In this document: positions 1 through 5,289 of the stretch, in pieces | Layout of the letters: the number at the start of each line of letters is the position of its first letter | Position numbering within the stretch: the first letter of the stretch is position 1 | From: an uncultured Haemophilus sp. | Lineage (GTDB): Bacteria > Pseudomonadota > Gammaproteobacteria > Enterobacterales > Pasteurellaceae | Direction of reading: 5' to 3' | Length of the DNA: 5,304 nt | Assembly: GCF_905207935.1 (NCBI RefSeq) | Contig: NZ_CAJLNI010000123.1 | Coordinates: 1-5,304 of the forward strand | Position numbers and translations under genes: made by a program | Notes under the pieces: model-generated | What the model was told of the DNA's origin: nothing | Seen by the model: the letters and a program-made list of their open reading frames with translations, nothing else | Database searches by the model: none

Positions 1-417
1 TATGGTCCGCGTGAAGGCCACAAAGGTTCAATGGCAAGCGTGGCATTCCACTTAAATAATCAAATCCTGAAAGGCGAAAATCCAAAATTATTTGCTGGCA
101 GTGAACACTTCCGCCGTGATTTCGTTTATGTAGGCGATGTGGCACAAGTCAACATTTGGTGCTGGCAAAATGGTATTTCAGGTATCTTCAACTGTGGTAC
201 TGGTAATGCTGAGTCTTTTGCTGAAGTGGCAAAAGCGGTGATTAAATTCCACGGAAAAGGTGAAGTGGAAACTATTCCGTTCCCAGAGCATTTGAAATCC
301 CGCTATCAAGAATATACGCAAGCAGATTTAACGAAACTTCGTGCAACTGGCTACGACAAACCATTTAAAACCGTAGCGGAAGGTGTGGCTGAGTACATGG
401 CGTGGTTAAATAAATAA
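1..417 (+). CDS. hldD: ADP-L-glycero-D-manno-heptose 6-epimerase, C-terminal part (5' end outside window)
   Basis: The frame is open from base 1, so the gene starts upstream of the window; 138 codons remain before TAA. HldD (RfaD/GmhD) is a cytoplasmic NADP-dependent short-chain dehydrogenase-type epimerase that converts ADP-D-glycero-D-manno-heptose to the L-glycero form, the donor for LPS inner-core heptoses. The fragment opens with YGPREGHKGSMASVAFHL, near-identical to E. coli HldD as I recall it. Its eighth codon is the lysine equivalent to E. coli Lys178, an active-site residue. RRDFVYVGDVA, FNCGTGNAESF, TQADLTKLRATGYDKPFKT and the terminal EYMAWLNK also match. Aligned this way it spans about residues 171-308, so the C terminus is complete. 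The NADP-binding GxxGxxG and the catalytic Ser and Tyr lie upstream and cannot be checked. An internal ATG at 31 is not the real start. The next gene, waaF, uses the product. Confidence 0.97.
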   Translation, partial: YGPREGHKGSMASVAFHLNNQILKGENPKLFAGSEHFRRDFVYVGDVAQVNIWCWQNGISGIFNCGTGNAESFAEVAKAVIKFHGKGEVETIPFPEHLKSRYQEYTQADLTKLRATGYDKPFKTVAEGVAEYMAWLNK

Positions 418-420
418 AAA

Positions 421-446
421 TATTGAACAAATAATGTCGTTCAATA
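421..446. repeat. 8-bp inverted repeat just after hldD stop
   Basis: TATTGAAC (421-428) is the exact reverse complement of GTTCAATA (439-446), separated by 10 bases. It begins three bases after the hldD stop codon. The stem is AT-rich with no T-run behind it, so it is not a convincing terminator; it could protect the hldD mRNA 3' end or bind a dimeric regulator. Chance occurrence is also possible in DNA this AT-rich. Confidence 0.35.
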
Positions 447-459
447 CTAGAAAATGAAT

Positions 460-499
460 AAAGTGCGGTTAAAATTAGTCTTATTTTTAGCCGCACTTT
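460..499 (+). terminator. Hairpin of two facing uptake-sequence arms, probable hldD terminator
   Basis: Bases 460-474 pair with 485-499 in a 15-bp stem around a 10-base loop (475-484). The left arm contains the exact Haemophilus uptake core AAGTGCGGT (461-469). The right arm carries its complement with one change, GCCGCACTT (490-498), which keeps pairing in RNA as a G-U wobble (469 with 490). TTTTGTT follows the GC-rich part of the stem, so it fits a Rho-independent terminator for hldD, and A/T runs on both sides could make it bidirectional. Facing uptake sequences used as terminators are well known in Haemophilus. Its right edge lies only 16 bases before the waaF start codon. Confidence 0.75.
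461..469 (+). other. DNA uptake signal sequence (Hin-type core), exact
   Basis: AAGTGCGGT is the 9-base core recognised during natural transformation in Haemophilus and related Pasteurellaceae. The base run after it (TTAAAATTAG) resembles the A/T-rich extension of the full motif. It forms the left arm of the intergenic hairpin. Confidence 0.85.
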
Positions 500-515
500 T
501 GTTATAAGGTCAAGC

Positions 516-1559
516 ATGAATATTTTAATTATCGGCCCGTCTTGGGTCGGCGATATGATGATGTCGCACAGTTTGTATCAACAACTCAAACTGCAATATC
601 CCAATTGCCAAATTGATGTGATGGCACCGAATTGGTGTAAACCGCTTTTAGCCCGTATGCCAGAAGTGCGCCATGCCATTGAAATGCCGCTTGGACACGG
701 CAAGTTTGCCTTGTGTGAACGTTATCGTTTAGGTAAGGCTTTGCGCAATCAATATGATATGGCGATTGTGTTACCAAATTCCTTGAAGTCAGCTTTTATT
801 CCTGCTTTTGCAAAAATTGCTGTGCGTCGTGGTTGGAAAGGGGAAAGCCGTTATTTCTTACTTAATGATTTACGCAATAACAAACGTGATTACCCAATGA
901 TGGTGCAACGTTATGTGGCGTTAGCTTTTGAGCAAAATGCAGTACCGAAAGCGGCAGATATTTCTGTTCTAAAACCTTATTTAACCGTTGATCCAACTCA
1001 ACAAGCGGAAACCTTAAAAAACTTTGAAAAACAGACCGCACTTTTAGGCGAACGTCCGATTATCGGGTTCTGTCCTGGAGCTGAATTTGGACCAGCTAAA
1101 CGTTGGCCTCATTATCATTATGCTAAGTTAGCAGAAATGCTGATTGAAAAAGGCTATGCGGTAGAATTATTTGGTTCACCAAAAGATGTGGAGGCAGGAG
1201 AGCAAATCCGCAATGCGTTGCCAGCCGAGCTACAACCGTTTTGTTTGAATTTGGCAGGGCAAACGAATCTTAATCAAGCTGTGGATCTAATCGCTAACTG
1301 CACAGCAGTGGTGAGCAATGATAGCGGCTTAATGCATATTGCCGCTGCAACAGATCGTCCATTGGTTGCACTTTACGGCCCAACGAGCCCAACTTATACG
1401 CCACCATTATCTGATAAAGCGGTGATTATTCGTTTAATTGAAGGCGATTTAATTAAGGTGCGTAAAAGTACAGATAGCTCGGAAGGGTATCATCAAAGTT
1501 TAATTGATATTACACCAGAAAAAGTGGTAGAAAAATTGACCGCACTTTTAAACATTTAA
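516..1559 (+). CDS. waaF: ADP-heptose:LPS heptosyltransferase II
   Basis: WaaF (RfaF) is a GT9-family (GT-B fold) glycosyltransferase on the cytoplasmic face of the inner membrane. It transfers L-glycero-D-manno-heptose from ADP-heptose to the first core heptose. The product is 347 aa, against about 348 in E. coli. N-terminal acceptor domain: NILIIGPSWVGDMMMS at residues 2-17, with Asp13 as the expected catalytic base, then DVMAPNWCKPLLARMPEV (34-51) and MPLGHG (57-62). C-terminal donor domain: GFCPGAEFGPAKRWPHYHYA (184-203), SNDSGLMHIAA (267-277), LVALYGPTSP (283-292). The tail GYHQSLIDITPEKV is also typical. The ATG at 516 is preceded by AAGG (506-509) at good spacing and aligns with the family start. 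Two reverse uptake sequences lie inside it, both encoding TALL. It probably leads the operon running to waaC; the next gene begins 17 bases after its stop. No convincing promoter is visible. Confidence 0.97.
   Translation: MNILIIGPSWVGDMMMSHSLYQQLKLQYPNCQIDVMAPNWCKPLLARMPEVRHAIEMPLGHGKFALCERYRLGKALRNQYDMAIVLPNSLKSAFIPAFAKIAVRRGWKGESRYFLLNDLRNNKRDYPMMVQRYVALAFEQNAVPKAADISVLKPYLTVDPTQQAETLKNFEKQTALLGERPIIGFCPGAEFGPAKRWPHYHYAKLAEMLIEKGYAVELFGSPKDVEAGEQIRNALPAELQPFCLNLAGQTNLNQAVDLIANCTAVVSNDSGLMHIAAATDRPLVALYGPTSPTYTPPLSDKAVIIRLIEGDLIKVRKSTDSSEGYHQSLIDITPEKVVEKLTALLNI
1035..1043 (-). other. DNA uptake signal sequence (Hin-type core), exact, inside waaF
   Basis: ACCGCACTT on the + strand is AAGTGCGGT on the minus strand. 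Read on the minus strand, the core is followed by two T-runs about one helical turn apart, like the extended Haemophilus motif. In waaF it encodes T-A-L within QTALL (residues 173-177), in the loosely conserved linker between the two domains. Confidence 0.85.
1539..1547 (-). other. DNA uptake signal sequence (Hin-type core), exact, at waaF 3' end
   Basis: ACCGCACTT on the + strand is AAGTGCGGT on the minus strand. The minus-strand continuation CAATTTTT fits the A/T-rich extension. It encodes T-A-L within LTALLNI, the last residues of WaaF, where the E. coli protein has a similar but not identical ALL-containing tail. Confidence 0.88.
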
Positions 1560-1576
1560 GAAAGAGAGAATATAAA

Positions 1577-2161
1577 ATGGAAATTACCTATCAACCCGTA
1601 TTAGATAAAAATTATACTAAGGCAGTAAAAAAAATAAGTCGCGATATTTATAAGCACAATAAATTTCGTAAGATAATGAGAATTGGAGATTTTTTATTAT
1701 ATTTATTTTGCTTGATACCAAGTCTTTTTATTGCATTTTATATAATGAACTGGGCTGAAGTTCTTTATGATTATTATGAGAATATTTTGGCCTATTATGC
1801 GGGATATATATTGTTTGCTATCTCAATGGTTTCTTTTTTCTACGCTCTTCTAATACGACCTTATTTGAATATGTGTATGATTAAAAACCAAATAGGCGAC
1901 AAAATGGAGAAAGGAAGTCAAACCATACGAATTCAAGAAGATGGCTTATATATTAAAATAGATCTCTGCCAAACATTATATAGTTATCATTATATTCATC
2001 ATATTGAAAATATATATGGCTATTTAGTAATTCGAGTTGGTTCTGGATTGTTTTTAGATATTCCTCATTCAGCCTTTCAAGATGATGCTCATCGAGAAGC
2101 ATTTGAAGCCGCTTTACGAGAAAAAATAAAAGCTTACCAAGCAGAGCCTTTAAGTAAATAG
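1577..2161 (+). CDS. Small membrane protein with two TM segments and YcxB-like C-terminal domain
   Basis: This 194-aa protein has no assigned function that I recognise. A short basic N-terminal segment (1-36, rich in Lys/Arg) precedes two hydrophobic helices at about 38-57 and 73-95. A soluble tail follows. Its pattern TIRIQEDGLYIKIDLCQTLY (116-135), then SYHYIHHIENIYGYLVIRV and FLDIPHSAF (159-167), resembles the YcxB-like family: beta-strands around a D-G turn, an aromatic segment, then I-P-x-x-x-F. That assignment is from memory and moderate. Start ATG 1577 has a purine-rich AAGAGAG (1562-1568) before it and lies 17 bases after waaF; the stop is TAG, 28 bases before the transporter gene. 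Codon use is unlike its neighbours: 11 ATA isoleucines, five CGA and one AGA arginines, and bases 1681-1740 hold only 12 G/C. That suggests low expression or later acquisition. It is presumably co-transcribed with the heptosyltransferase genes, which does not itself prove an LPS role. Confidence 0.85.
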   Translation: MEITYQPVLDKNYTKAVKKISRDIYKHNKFRKIMRIGDFLLYLFCLIPSLFIAFYIMNWAEVLYDYYENILAYYAGYILFAISMVSFFYALLIRPYLNMCMIKNQIGDKMEKGSQTIRIQEDGLYIKIDLCQTLYSYHYIHHIENIYGYLVIRVGSGLFLDIPHSAFQDDAHREAFEAALREKIKAYQAEPLSK

Positions 2162-2189
2162 AAAAGACCTAACAGGATATGTTAATGAT

Positions 2190-3095
2190 ATGAACCCTCT
2201 CCGCATACATTTACAATTAATTGGAATGGTGATTTTATGGGGCGCCTCTTGGCCCTGGGGGCGAGTGGTTGCCCAAGCCATGCCGACATTTGTTGCTTCA
2301 AGCGTACGCTTTTTTTTCGCCATTATTCCACTCATTATTTGGCTATATGCGGCGAATCGCTTCAAATATGCTAAACAACTAAACGCTAATCAGTGGATGG
2401 GTTTGTTTGTGACTGCCTTTTTCGGTGTTTTCGCCTATTCCACATTTTTTATCTGGGGGCTGAAATATCTTCCAGCGGGACAAGCGGCTGTTATTGTGGC
2501 GACAAACCCTGTATTTACCACGCTTTTGGCGATTTTTTTATTTAAAGAAAAATGGAATCGTTGGGTAATAATAGGAATGGTTATTGCCATGAGTGGAACA
2601 TTATTGGCTCTCACAAAAGGGAATTTTTTACAAATGATGGATTCCTTTGGTTTTGGGCAAATATTATTAATTGGTGCACTAATTTGTTGGGTCGTTTACA
2701 CCTTGTTAGCAAGAAAAGTACTTGCGGGTATTGATTCTCTTACTGCAACCACATTATCTTCCATTTTTGGTTTTTTATTGTTGTTTATTAGTGCTCTATG
2801 CGTGGAAAGCTCGGATGATTGGCTGACAGTACTGAATTTATCACAAGGTGAGTGGATAAGTTTACTTGGTCTTGCATTTGGTGCAACGGTATTAGCCTAT
2901 GCATGGTATTTTGATGGTGTGAAACATTTAGGGGCAGGCAATGCCTCGGCTTACATTATTCTTGTACCGATTTTAGGCATTTTATTTTCAGCCGTTTGGT
3001 TGAATGAGCAAGTGGATTCTTCCTTAATTATTGGCGGCGTTTTAGCCGTATCTGGGCTTGGAATTATGCATTGGGGAAGAAGGTTAATTAAATGA
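2190..3095 (+). CDS. EamA/DMT-superfamily transporter, 10 predicted TM segments
   Basis: This 301-aa inner-membrane protein has the length and tandem layout of the drug/metabolite transporter superfamily, with two EamA repeats at about residues 8-141 and 157-295. Repeat 1 has LWGASWPWGRVVAQAMP near its start and ends with NPVFTTLLAIFLFKEKW then IIGMVIAMSGTLLAL. Repeat 2 ends with the matching VPILGILFSAVWLNEQ then IIGGVLAVSGLGIM. The repeated proline-helix-Glu-helix-Gly pattern is diagnostic. Such proteins export amino acids, metabolites, drugs or lipid-linked sugars; the substrate cannot be read from sequence. ATG 2190 is preceded by AGGA (2174-2177) at 12 bases, rather long, but no in-frame start codon lies between 2162 and 2190. 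It follows the YcxB-like gene by 28 bases and overlaps waaC by ATGA, so it sits firmly in the heptosyltransferase operon. A role in envelope precursor movement is possible but only inferred from position. Confidence 0.93.
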   Translation: MNPLRIHLQLIGMVILWGASWPWGRVVAQAMPTFVASSVRFFFAIIPLIIWLYAANRFKYAKQLNANQWMGLFVTAFFGVFAYSTFFIWGLKYLPAGQAAVIVATNPVFTTLLAIFLFKEKWNRWVIIGMVIAMSGTLLALTKGNFLQMMDSFGFGQILLIGALICWVVYTLLARKVLAGIDSLTATTLSSIFGFLLLFISALCVESSDDWLTVLNLSQGEWISLLGLAFGATVLAYAWYFDGVKHLGAGNASAYIILVPILGILFSAVWLNEQVDSSLIIGGVLAVSGLGIMHWGRRLIK

Positions 3096-4045
3096 AAGTA
3101 TGTGTGATTAAGACTTCCTCTATGGGCGATGTGATTCATACTTTGCCGGCATTGACTGATGCACAGCGTGCTATTCCTAATCTCTCTATTGATTGGGTGG
3201 TGGAAGAGAATTTTGCCGAAATTCCACGTTGGCATTCTGCAGTGAATCAAATTATTCCACTTGCCTTAAGATGTTGGCGAAAATCACCTTTTTCAGCTCA
3301 AACAAAGACCGAATGGAAATCTTACCGCACTTTATTACAAACAAATCAATATGATGCCGTGATTGATGCACAAGGGCTTTTTAAGAGCGCTTTTTTTGCG
3401 ACACGCTTAGCCAATGGCGTCAAACATGGCTATGATCGCAAGAGTATCCGTGAGCCGATAGCTTCCTTGTTCTACGATAAAAAATACGCGATTTCTTATC
3501 AACAACATGCGGTAGAACGTATTCGTCAACTTTTTGCACAAGCCTTATCTTATCCATTACCGAAAGAGAAAGGGGATTATGACATTGCACGTCATTTTAT
3601 TTCCGCAGATTCTATCGATCCTTACGTGATCTTTTTTCATTCTACGACAAGAGATGAAAAGCATTGGCCAGAACATGAATGGCGAAATTTAATCGAAAAA
3701 CTGACCGTACTTTCTGTTCAAGTTCGTTTACCTTGGGGAAACGAAAAAGAAAAGGCAAGAGCAGAGCGATTAGCAGTAGGTTTATCTCATGTAGTCGTTT
3801 TGCCTAAGCTTTCATTAAATGAATTAGCCCGTCAAATTGCCAATGCAAAAGCGGTGGTATCGGTGGATACAGGGCTTGCACATTTAACGGCAGCATTGGA
3901 TAAACCGAATATTACGCTATATGGCGCAACTGATCCGACCTTAATTGGTTGTTATGGTAGAAATCAGCATTATTTAACGGCCAGTTCAATGGAAAATATT
4001 AAGTCAGATCAAGTGTTTCCAATGCTAAATTTATTAATTAAATAG
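3092..4045 (+). CDS. waaC: ADP-heptose:LPS heptosyltransferase I, E. coli WaaC type
   Basis: WaaC (RfaC) is a GT9-family enzyme that adds the first L-glycero-D-manno-heptose to Kdo-lipid A at the cytoplasmic face of the inner membrane. The product is 317 aa (E. coli about 319) and matches from end to end: KTSSMGDVIHTLPALTDAQ at residues 7-25, with Asp13 the expected catalytic base; DWVVEENFAEIPRWH (34-48); YDAVIDAQGLFKSA (87-100). The donor half has HSTTRDEKHWP (183-193), with Lys190 positioned as the nucleotide-binding lysine, LPWG (213-216), and SVDTGLAHLTAALDKPNITL (257-276), with Asp259 as the conserved ADP-heptose contact. ATG 3092 overlaps the transporter stop (ATGA) and has AGAAGG (3078-3083) eight bases upstream, inside the transporter gene, so translational coupling is likely. 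One exact and one degenerate uptake sequence lie within it. It is the E. coli/HptA-like form, not the OpsX-like form. It probably ends the operon. Confidence 0.96.
   Translation: MKVCVIKTSSMGDVIHTLPALTDAQRAIPNLSIDWVVEENFAEIPRWHSAVNQIIPLALRCWRKSPFSAQTKTEWKSYRTLLQTNQYDAVIDAQGLFKSAFFATRLANGVKHGYDRKSIREPIASLFYDKKYAISYQQHAVERIRQLFAQALSYPLPKEKGDYDIARHFISADSIDPYVIFFHSTTRDEKHWPEHEWRNLIEKLTVLSVQVRLPWGNEKEKARAERLAVGLSHVVVLPKLSLNELARQIANAKAVVSVDTGLAHLTAALDKPNITLYGATDPTLIGCYGRNQHYLTASSMENIKSDQVFPMLNLLIK
3324..3332 (-). other. DNA uptake signal sequence (Hin-type core), exact, inside waaC
   Basis: ACCGCACTT on the + strand is AAGTGCGGT on the minus strand. It encodes part of SYRTLL (about residues 77-82) of WaaC, between better-conserved blocks. 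It faces the same way as the two copies inside waaF. Confidence 0.85.
3704..3712 (-). other. Degenerate uptake sequence, one mismatch, inside waaC
   Basis: ACCGTACTT differs from the reverse uptake core ACCGCACTT by one base (T for C at 3708). It encodes T-V-L in KLTVLS, in the same codon phase as the TALL-type sites in waaF, so it may be a decayed copy. A chance near-match cannot be excluded. Confidence 0.4.
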
Positions 4046-4106
4046 GCGATAAAATAATCAAAAATATATTTATCTGAATTGATTTTAGTCAAAAAATTGC
4101 CTATTT
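4040..4106 (+). terminator. Weak candidate terminator after waaC (large-loop inverted repeat)
   Basis: AAATAGGC (4040-4047, overlapping the waaC stop codon) is the exact complement of GCCTATTT (4099-4106). Three further pairs inside it, one a G-U, give an 11-bp stem. The loop is 45 bases, partly closed by a 6-bp AATCAA/TTGATT stem (4056-4061 with 4079-4084). TTTT (4104-4107) overlaps the right arm, and no long T-run follows. It may end or slow the waaC transcript, but it is much poorer than a standard Rho-independent terminator. Confidence 0.28.
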
Positions 4107-4130
4107 TCTGATAGTTGGGAAAATTTAAGA

Positions 4131-4158
4131 TTGACACATTCTGGTTCTGGTGTATAGA
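4131..4158 (+). promoter_or_regulatory. Sigma-70-type promoter of the porin gene
   Basis: A perfect -35 hexamer TTGACA (4131-4136) is followed after 16 bases by TATAGA (4153-4158), which matches the -10 consensus at four of six positions; a TG pair lies directly before it. Transcription would start near 4165, giving a leader of about 45 bases that is rich in A and T. The strong -35 box fits high porin expression. No operator could be identified with confidence. Confidence 0.7.
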
Positions 4159-4196
4159 CTAAAAAAGTTCAATTTTTTATTAACTTCATTAAATCA

Positions 4197-4202
4197 TAAG
4201 GA
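4197..4202 (+). promoter_or_regulatory. Ribosome binding site fixing the porin start
   Basis: TAAGGA lies seven bases before ATG 4210 and pairs well with the 16S rRNA 3' end. It fixes the start at 4210. The longer frame opening with GTG at 4150 is rejected because that codon overlaps the promoter region and would put 20 residues before a normal signal peptide. Confidence 0.85.
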
Positions 4203-4209
4203 AAGCGTT

Positions 4210-5289
4210 ATGAAAAAAACACTTCTTGCTTTATCTGTAGCTGCATTAGCAGCAGGTTCTGCACAAGCATATAACTTCCATGTTGACCAAACTGGTACGG
4301 ATGTTGATTTCTATGGTTCTTTACGTGTTAAATGGGAAAGCACCTCTAACAAAACCAACTATGTAGCGGGAGGTGAAAGCAAAGAGCACATCAACCACGC
4401 AGTAGACAACAATGGTTCACGTTTTGGTATTAAATTAAAACAAAGTTTAGGTGGTGATTTTTATACATTAGGCCGTGCTGAGTGGCGTATGCGTGGTGAA
4501 GCACCTTCACAACATGATTTTGACCATGTTTATACTCACCAACTTTATGCTGGTTTTGGCCATAAACAATTCGGTGAATTAACTTACGGTAACATGGTAA
4601 CCATCACTGATGAAGTAAAACAAACCGACTTAGCGAATACTTATAGCTTATCTGATGGCTTATTAGATGGTTCTGCACGTCGTGTAACTCAATATGTGTA
4701 CAACGGTAACTATGGAGATAACAAAGTTAAATTTGGTGCATACTACGGTGGTTCAAGCAAACGTAGCATGAAAAACCTTGATTTAGCGAACAAACGTAAA
4801 AATGCTTGGGGTACAGGTCTTATCTTCAATCATGCAATTGATAGTATCCAAAATGTAACCGTAGCAGCTGGTTTTACTCGTGAAATTTCTGAAAATGCGA
4901 ATAATACTGCATACTACCGCAATGCTTATGGATTAGGTTTAGCGTATAACTTCGTTCACACCACTTATGGTTTAGATTTAGAACGTCAAGTAACTAAAAA
5001 CCAAGGTGACAAACGTACTAAAAATGAAGTGCGTGCGATTGTTCGTCAAGGTTTAAACGAAGATTGGAACGTATATGCAATGTATGCGTATAAAACAGAT
5101 AAACAATTTGGTGATACAGACAGAACTCGTCAATTCATGGTAGGTACTGAATACTACGTATATAATCAAGGTTCTTTAAAAGTGAAACCATTCTTAGAAT
5201 GGCAAGCGACTCGTACTAAATACGAAAACAGCACTGTAGATCGTAGCCGTGATTTCAAAACTGTTATCGGTTTACGTGCATACTGGTAA
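4210..5289 (+). CDS. Outer-membrane general porin (16-strand, OmpP2/OmpH-like)
   Basis: This 359-aa precursor is a trimeric-porin-type beta-barrel for passive diffusion of small hydrophilic solutes. Residues 1-20 form a Sec signal peptide (MKKTLLALS, hydrophobic core, GSAQA), with cleavage predicted before YNFHVD. Porin marks include FYGSLRVKWE (34-43), DNNGSRFGIKLK (66-77), FGELTYGN (121-128) and repeated strands of alternating polar and aromatic residues. Residues 127-157 resemble the inward-folded constriction loop, with acidic D134, E135, D140, D149 and D153, followed by R157-R158. The last residues GLRAYW fit the outer-membrane assembly signal, with Gly at -5 and a terminal aromatic, here Trp rather than the commoner Phe. 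About 339 mature residues is usual for the family. It belongs with Pasteurellaceae porins, but I cannot name the orthologue, so no symbol is given. It has its own promoter and ribosome site. No terminator falls before the window ends. Confidence 0.94.
   Translation: MKKTLLALSVAALAAGSAQAYNFHVDQTGTDVDFYGSLRVKWESTSNKTNYVAGGESKEHINHAVDNNGSRFGIKLKQSLGGDFYTLGRAEWRMRGEAPSQHDFDHVYTHQLYAGFGHKQFGELTYGNMVTITDEVKQTDLANTYSLSDGLLDGSARRVTQYVYNGNYGDNKVKFGAYYGGSSKRSMKNLDLANKRKNAWGTGLIFNHAIDSIQNVTVAAGFTREISENANNTAYYRNAYGLGLAYNFVHTTYGLDLERQVTKNQGDKRTKNEVRAIVRQGLNEDWNVYAMYAYKTDKQFGDTDRTRQFMVGTEYYVYNQGSLKVKPFLEWQATRTKYENSTVDRSRDFKTVIGLRAYW

Noticed and set aside
423..450. Possible waaF promoter TTGAAC (423-428) with TACTAG (445-450)
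   Set aside because: The -10 match is only three of six, TTGAAC overlaps the inverted repeat, and the strong hairpin lies between it and the gene. Not good enough to list.
586..777. Minus-strand 63-codon frame opposite waaF, and a 71-codon one at 2150-2365
   Set aside because: Both are shadows of conserved coding sequence on the other strand, without family resemblance or start signals.
1001..2488. ACAAGCGGA (1001-1009) and ACAAGCGGC (2480-2488), near matches to the Actinobacillus-type uptake core
   Set aside because: Each differs at the last base and simply reflects Gln-Ala (CAA GCG) codons. The exact cores here are all of the Haemophilus type.
2951..3250. Minus-strand 99-codon reading frame across the transporter-waaC junction
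   Set aside because: It lies opposite two well-supported genes, has no recognisable domain or ribosome site, and is rich in residues expected from antisense reading.
231..3857. Recurring AAAGCGGT strings near 232, 1416 and 3848
   Set aside because: They encode Lys-Ala-Val in all three genes and do not match either uptake core exactly, so codon coincidence is enough.
4083..4164. 8-base inverted repeat TTTTAGTC (4083-4090) and GACTAAAA (4157-4164) around the porin promoter
   Set aside because: The arms are short, AT-rich and 66 bases apart; chance is likely, though an operator pair cannot be excluded.
4150..4209. Longer porin reading frame beginning with GTG at 4150
   Set aside because: It overlaps the -10 box and has no ribosome site. 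The ATG at 4210 has TAAGGA at seven bases and begins a normal signal peptide.
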